Of a DNA stretch of 64,000 nucleotides, positions 57,101-64,000 are shown one piece after another. The position numbers and the translations under genes were made by a program. The stretch lies in NCBI GenBank assembly GCA_047967505.1, contig CM106540.1; one strand, written 5' to 3'. The first letter of the stretch is position 1. Each line of letters starts with the position of its first letter. The notes under the pieces were generated by a model. That model was not told the origin of the DNA. It saw only the letters and a program-made list of their open reading frames with translations, and made no database searches. This DNA is from Dipteris shenzhenensis. Its lineage: Eukaryota; Polypodiophyta; Polypodiopsida; Gleicheniales.

Positions 57101-58077
57101 GATAATATCATCAATTAGATGACGATCATTTCCATGGGTTTTAAGGTTGATTTGCCAAAGATACAAAGGGGATAGGTTTACAGTCTATTAAGCTTTATCA
57201 TATGATTAAAATAACTCATCTCCTTCCAATAACAAAACAGTCACAAGATTTTCTATTAGTAGAGCATAAACATGAAGCAAATATTTATCATTGTTGGAAG
57301 TTTTCTTTTGACAGCAAGAAAATTTTCCAATAAGAGTCAAAATCAAATCTCCTCTCATTGCTTGGAAGAGCTCATGGTAACATGCTCTATATCTCTACCA
57401 TATGGAGGTCCTTTTCACTTGTCCCTCTACACCAATGCATTTAATTATGGTTGAAATACTTCAAATGTATCAAGCTAAAGATTGTGCTAAACATATTGAG
57501 ATAAGAGAGTCCTTGGAAAATTCAAGTGGAAAATGTCTCTCAAAATTCACACAAAAAACTTTAACATAGTAAGACCATTTGTTCAGTTACCACCCCATGG
57601 TCAATTCTGAAAAGAATTGCAAGCTAGCGTATACATTAGAGGTAGCACAATGTTCCAGAGTGCACATCTAGGTGTTTCACTAATTGAGGGCATTGTTAAG
57701 TTCAATGAAATAAAAGATGGTCAAGGACATTTGCAAGAAAACCTGTACCTTCAAAAGTATTAAGATGCCATAAGTACAATCTGCTCACCAGCAATTACAG
57801 CGGGAGCAAATGTGGAGTATGACACTTCAGCTCACAAATTTATTGTTTAAGTTCGTCTTATTTTAAACCATCAATAAAACAAGAACAGTAGCAGCACTGC
57901 TGGTACTACATTTTCAATGACATAGTACATGCAATGATTGTCCGATGAAATCTCTGGGCATAGAACCACTATACAAATGCCAGATTCTTCATGTTTACTT
58001 CAATCAGTTGTGAGATTGATGGCACTGACCATACCCACATTCTCAATATGCTTTCTGTGAATACTCTTGTAAAGCAG
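54146..58077. other. long stretch without recognised genes
   Basis: AT-rich unique DNA. The longest frames (81 codons at 54519-54764, 95 codons at 55442-55729, 78 codons at 56866-57102) have no recognisable domain, and codon use looks like non-coding DNA. The last several hundred bases are the 3' flank of the oxidase gene on the minus strand; no AATAAA on the minus strand was obvious to me. Confidence 0.45.
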
Positions 58078-59177
<1,100 letters not shown>

Positions 59178-60083
59178 CTGCATGGAAAAAAGTTTAGAGC
59201 TTTAAAGAAGTAAAACCAGTATAAATTTGTTTGCAGAAATGCAGTCTGCCTATGATGTAAAACAAGTTGGCTCGGTAAATACAGAAATGCAAGGTCAAGC
59301 CAAACTGCAGGAGCCAAGAAATGCACGGCCAAGTCCAAGGAGTACAGAAATGGCGTGGCCAACTCCAACAAAAAACTGCTTACAGACAACTGAGTCAGCT
59401 ACAACCAAGGTACAACAAGGGTTACAACCAAGGTACAACAAGGGCACATCTCAGAATCTGCCTTTCGAATATTGGGTACAGCAGGGAGGATCGAGTCCGT
59501 TCAAACCAGGTAAGCAAAGTGCAGACAAGGCCAAGAATGGCTGAGACCATGAGCAAGCAAACGAGGCTGAGGATGGCCAAGACACAAATGGGAAGAGCCC
59601 ACCAAGCCCACAATAACTAGCTACCTCGTGCATCAAGCACACCCCTTAAAGAGTACGTGGAAGATAACAATGCAAGAATATAATGAACTGTGGAGCATCA
59701 CCTGTTTGTTCTGTGACACACCCAAAGCTAAACATGACAAGGCTTACCACAAATAGAAACATAGGCAATAAAGTATGCTCATCTAAAGTACAAATCAGAG
59801 TGACCGGTTTACTCCAATGCCCTGCCTCAAGTGAACACCATTGACCCCTGGCACTATAGACAAGTTGGGCCAACCCTGAAGCCTGGGTGTGGAGTCCAGC
59901 CAGAAAGTCTTGTTGATTAGTGGCAGCCAAGCAAGTGGTCTTTAAGGCTCAGAAATGAGCCTCAAGACAGAAATGGAAGAAAGGCATCCAACCTCCCTGG
60001 AAGCAGCCTCGCCAATAGTGCAACAGGCCTTTGAGAAGCTACTTGTAGTGAGAAACCATGGACCCCTTCACCCCAAGAAGAAC
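59178..60083. other. no recognised gene; small AAGGTACAACAAGGG repeat
   Basis: Probably intron DNA if the oxidase continues upstream. AAGGTACAACAAGGGTTACAACC and AAGGTACAACAAGGG form a short tandem at 59405-59445. Frames on either strand show no domain. Confidence 0.45.
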
Positions 60084-60734
60084 TCAGGTGTAACTCCCCA
60101 AGCCAAGCCAGCACCAAGTCCATCCCAGCCTTAGATCTCCTGCATCTACCCAAAAAGCTATTTCCTTGCTTCCACACCATCCCATTGACTTCCTTGAATA
60201 CTCCCTGCGCCATGGAACATGGTTCCACTCAAACCTCCATTGTGGGTGCCCCGGAGAAAACTTGGGCAGAATGAAATCTCGATAACAACAAAGAGGCATC
60301 AGCACAAGGACACCTGGTACCATGAGGTTTACTGTTACAGAATCCAGGTTCATACATCTTAAATACGCTGAAGCATTTCTTGCATCAACACCTTGACAGT
60401 GATAAAACGTAGGCTTGTCAAGAGAGCTTTTGTCATGAGTCTTTGAGGCCTGTTTTTTGTATGAAGACTTGTTTCGAAGGAAAATATGGAATCCTTCTTT
60501 GGCACTTGACTTCTGTACATTGTAGCAAAGCATTGCCACGTTTTGACTATTCTCGAGAGTGCACAGCTTGATGCTCATTCTTAGAGTACAGAATTCTACA
60601 AAGTTGAATTCCACCATCACCTGGGTACATACATGTTGATTCGCTACCAAGATGCAATTCCACACAAAGGTGTGAGTGTATGAGGACTTGTTTGGAAGAA
60701 CAATATGAAATCCTTCTTTGACACTTGACTTCAA
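60084..60734 (-). other. unrecognised 216-codon open frame with internal duplication
   Basis: An open frame on the minus strand with two related segments: EGFHIVLPNKSSY at the N-terminus and EGFHIFLRNKSSY about 75 residues later. These reflect a DNA duplication (60461-60512 and 60676-60733). Cys-, Leu- and Trp-rich, with no signal peptide or known domain. It lies in the presumed intron of the oxidase gene and may be an old repeat rather than a gene. Confidence 0.25.
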
Positions 60735-63169
60735 AATGAGCTAACTTTTTTTTTTTGAAAAACTTAAGGTAAGACATATTTAGCACGCAAAGCAATGCTT
60801 ATGTCAACATCAGTGCCCAAGCATAAGTACCTATACTGGGTTTCTAAAGACCCTCAAAGTCTATACAAACAAACCATACAAACCATACAAACAAGCCATA
60901 CCAATTAAGCACAATGTAGACATATTGATGCCATTTCAAAATATCATCTTTTTTCTCTCCAGAACTTCAACTAATCATTTTGTGTTTCTTTCACAAAACA
61001 ATATATTCGACCCTTGCATGGATGCCTATATACATACTATTTGACTATGTGCTCCAGCCTCCTTTGAAACGCATGCTTGGGATGTAAAGCGACAAGCATA
61101 GCAGTAGAACATATAAGACGCAAAAACAGTGCGCTCTGCTCAGCCTCGACCCCTGCTTGTGCATGCCATACTCATACCCACAACCTTCTCTCATCCTCCA
61201 TTCCTCCCTCCTGCATAAGCTTCCAGTGCTGGTAGCCAGTGCAGACTTGTTCTTTAACTGCTGGGACTCAAGAGATTGCACCTTTCGCTGGCCTTGTTCG
61301 CCCCTTTGCTTGCTATGACGACCAGACCAAGGGGTGGTCTTCTAGACAGCCATAGTCTATAGCTATGAGGGGTTCCTCCTTGACCTTCGCCACCCTTCAA
61401 TCCTTTCCCCTCCTTTCCTTCCCGTTCTCCCCTTTTGAGCTGCCCTGTAGCTTTCTCTCTCTTTCAATACATTCACCTCAAAACATCTTTCTCTGTGATA
61501 GATGTTGCAAAAGTCATATTTCCTATGTGACTGACTAGCTCACTACTAGCAGCACTTACATACCACCTCAAAGCACCCTTCCTTTTGAAACTGCAATGCT
61601 CCTCTTCATCCCACATAGCTCATTCCTTTGCAATTCCAAACCTTGAGGCTAATTTCTTCTTTCAACTCTCAATCTTGTGGCTCTTCTTGTCTGATCACAG
61701 GACTTTCCCTTCATGCTTAACCCATACCACATTCTATTCTTTCGTCTTTGATGCATTGAGATCATTGACGGGTCTTTTAGCACACATCCCTATATCATAT
61801 GTACACATTGACAATTTGCGATTCAAGCCAAATAAATGCTAGAAAGTTCAATCATATTGAGGAATCAGTTGATTGTATAATCCACCACACTGATTTCAGA
61901 ATAACCTAGACAGCTATCATGTTTAATAGATGGTTCTATTCTTTGAAGGGGATAAAAAGCAGTAGAGATGTAATCCTAGTTCTCTGCTTTACGTTGATCT
62001 AGTCATGTTGGACAAGAATAGACTCGCTGAAAAGGGGTGTGTAGGTGGTATGAACTGGGTGGAAAAATCATGAGAGAGGAGACTTGAAGAGAGGGAAGCA
62101 ATGAAATTGAATAGAGAATGAAATGAGGCCCTTACATATCCAGAACCCTGACAATCTTGACAACAAACAATCAACCCAAACTTGCCAAGCATAGAGCTGA
62201 TGAACGTAGTCCCCCAAGTTGCAAGAGCAAAAACTTCAAGAAACAAAAGGCAGAAAACTACATGATGGTTACAAAGCTACTCTTTCAAGTTTCAGCTTCA
62301 CTAAAAGAGGTCAGCTTATCTCCCATAGATCAAGCAAACTACCTCAGTAGAAGAAATACTCAAATCCTTGGAAAAGAAATGAAACAAAACATGTAAGCAT
62401 GTGCACATGAAAAATAGCACCTACTGTGTAAAAAGGATCCTGACTACTGATTTAAAAAAACATCAAGAGAGTGATTGATCAGACCACCTCAGAAAGAGCA
62501 AATACCTTGGAGGAGAATGCCCACCCTGGAAGAACAATACTAAATCCAGTTACCAACAAGCCTTTATATACTGAGGTGCAATACTAAAACTCTGGAATTA
62601 ATGCCTCCACCTTTTCAAGAGCCAAAACCAGCAGCACTCCGAACCTTCTGGAAAAACGAACACCCACTGACTACCACTAAACATGACCCAAGGGTGTGGA
62701 CCAACATTCAAGACAAACCCTGCTAGAGACAAGTCCGATTTAGGAAAAAAAACTGCACAAGCAGAAGATTAGGGTATCGACACAAAAGAAAAAGAATGAA
62801 GGGTAGCTGTACCACAAGCTCCCATCTGTTGAAGACTGAAAGCCTGTGTGACTGAAGGATGCCATATCAAAGCAGTAGGGCCAATACTGCAAGAAGAAAA
62901 ATGAAGAAGAAAACCCTAAGAATTGAAGAAAGCATTTTAAGAGGGTGCACAGGGAGGGGGGAGGGGAGGGTTTTCTGCCAGGCAGACAAGGTTCAGCCAA
63001 TTGGGAGCAAGCTGGTATGGCTGATGGAGACAATGGCAAGCGAGACATGAGGGACAAGACACAAAGGAAGGATCCGATGGCAGTACAAGAGAATCAACCT
63101 TCTGAAACTTTCCTTGGTGGATATGCATGTGTGCATGCACATGCATGAGGACACATGTGCGCACGCAAC
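60735..63169. other. no recognised gene
   Basis: Unique DNA with a CT-rich patch at 61388-61440. Short frames only. I looked for the missing oxidase exons (central TVDTPR and NFEGLD regions) on the minus strand and found none. Confidence 0.45.
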
Positions 63170-63187
63170 ACACACACACACACACAT
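63170..63187. repeat. (AC)n microsatellite
   Basis: About nine AC dinucleotides, preceded by alternating ATGCACATG-type words. Confidence 0.9.
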
Positions 63188-63287
63188 ACTTTTTTTCGTG
63201 AAATAGATTTATCCATGGACCAAAAAAAAAGAACAGGTTTTTGCACGTGGCAATTTGTAGTAGGAGAAGTTAGGAAATGCTACCATG

Positions 63288-63540
63288 TGCCACCCTTGGA
63301 CTCTTGGAATTTTACGGACTCATGTACCACAAGCTCTTGGACTACTACCCTTGGAATCTTAGACTACCATGGGCTCTTGGACTACTTCCCTTGGAATACA
63401 GCCCTTGATCTACCACAAGCTCTTGGACTACCACCCTTGGACTCTTAGACTAGACTACCACAAGGCTTTGGACTACCACCCTTGGATTAGGCTACCACCA
63501 CGATCTATGCCACATACCACCCTTGGACTCCTGGGCTATA
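63288..63540. repeat. CTTGGACTACCACCC minisatellite
   Basis: Around twelve irregular copies of a 15-25-base CTTGGACTACCACCC / CTCTTGGACTAC unit. It resumes at about 63753-63850. Confidence 0.8.
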
Positions 63541-64000
63541 TAACTAGATGAATCCGGGAACATGCCCAAACTCATACTCTAAACACAACACAGTGAGCAA
63601 TTTGAATCTCATGATAGTCACTTATAAGGTTGAAAACCATTAACTCCATCATGCATTGTAGGGACTAGCTACTATAACATCCCCACCAACATCAGCAACG
63701 CCCAAGAGTGGGTCTAGTTCATAGTACAAACATATGCTCTCACAGTCACCATGTCTTGGACTTTTGGACTACCATTACCTCTTAGGCTACCACCTTTGTG
63801 CTCTTGGACTTTTGTGGATTCGTGTACTACTGCAAGCTCTTGGACTACGTGTGGTAAAAGTTCGTCTAGAGGAATCCAAGAACATACCCAAACTCATCCT
63901 CTAAAAACACAACACCATGGGCAATTTCACTCTCTTGATAGTCACTCACAAGGTTGAAAACCATTAACTTCATTACACATAGCCAGAACCAGCTACTATG
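63541..64000. repeat. about 322-bp tandem duplication
   Basis: The segment AATCC..GAACAT.CCCAAACTCAT to CACAAGGTTGAAAACCATTAACT begins at 63551 and again at 63873, with the minisatellite between. The second copy is cut by the window end. Confidence 0.8.

Overview
The window is nuclear DNA of a land plant with a large, repeat-rich genome. It holds plant-type Ty1/copia and Ty3/gypsy retrotransposons, CACTA transposons of the TNP2/DUF4218/DUF4216 type, a nepenthesin-like aspartic protease and a glycolate-oxidase-type gene with short GT-AG introns and a peroxisomal C-terminus. The density of decayed elements and satellites would suit a gymnosperm or a fern, but I cannot fix the lineage from sequence alone. 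I see no bacterial features, CRISPR array, rRNA or convincing tRNA.

Layout. 1-5.4 kb: the 5' part of a decayed Ty3/gypsy element on the minus strand (gag, then a leader full of GA/CT and GGTGGAGATGG repeats, a primer-binding site and the LTR start), followed by minisatellites. 5.5-6.4 kb: a copia gag/protease remnant. 7.2-11.8 kb: a plus-strand CACTA transposon remnant running straight into a 182-bp satellite. 11.8-12.85 kb and 24.46-28.79 kb: two parts of one satellite array with a trimeric (about 546 bp) higher-order repeat. Between them lies an 11.6-kb insertion with imperfect terminal inverted repeats and a 10-bp target duplication. It contains an array of six roughly 730-bp units built from nested palindromes and microsatellites.

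28.9-31.2 kb: a broken gene with an apparent DDE-like acidic signature, which I assign from memory to the uncharacterised DUF7869 family. 33.46-34.86 kb: the only complete intact gene, an intronless secreted aspartic protease in a GC-richer island. 36-45 kb: an LTR end, a small MITE, unrecognised DNA and a copia element truncated at the start of reverse transcriptase. 45.3-48 kb: tandem repeats and two long hairpins. 48.2-51.7 kb: a minus-strand gypsy element (LTR, primer site, gag, protease, start of RT) interrupted by a second copy of the MITE. 52-54.1 kb: a tandem array, an inverted CACTA 3' end and a solo LTR of the same gypsy family. 58.1-59.2 kb: the last five exons of a glycolate oxidase/2-hydroxy-acid oxidase gene, whose upstream exons I could not find before the window ends. 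The rest is intronic or intergenic DNA with simple repeats.

There is no operon-like cooperation between genes. The story is layered transposition: CACTA next to satellite, TIR element into satellite, MITE into gypsy. The two real host genes sit on islands in that background. The most unusual structures are the palindrome-of-palindromes array, the TIR insertion carrying it, and the DUF7869-type gene.
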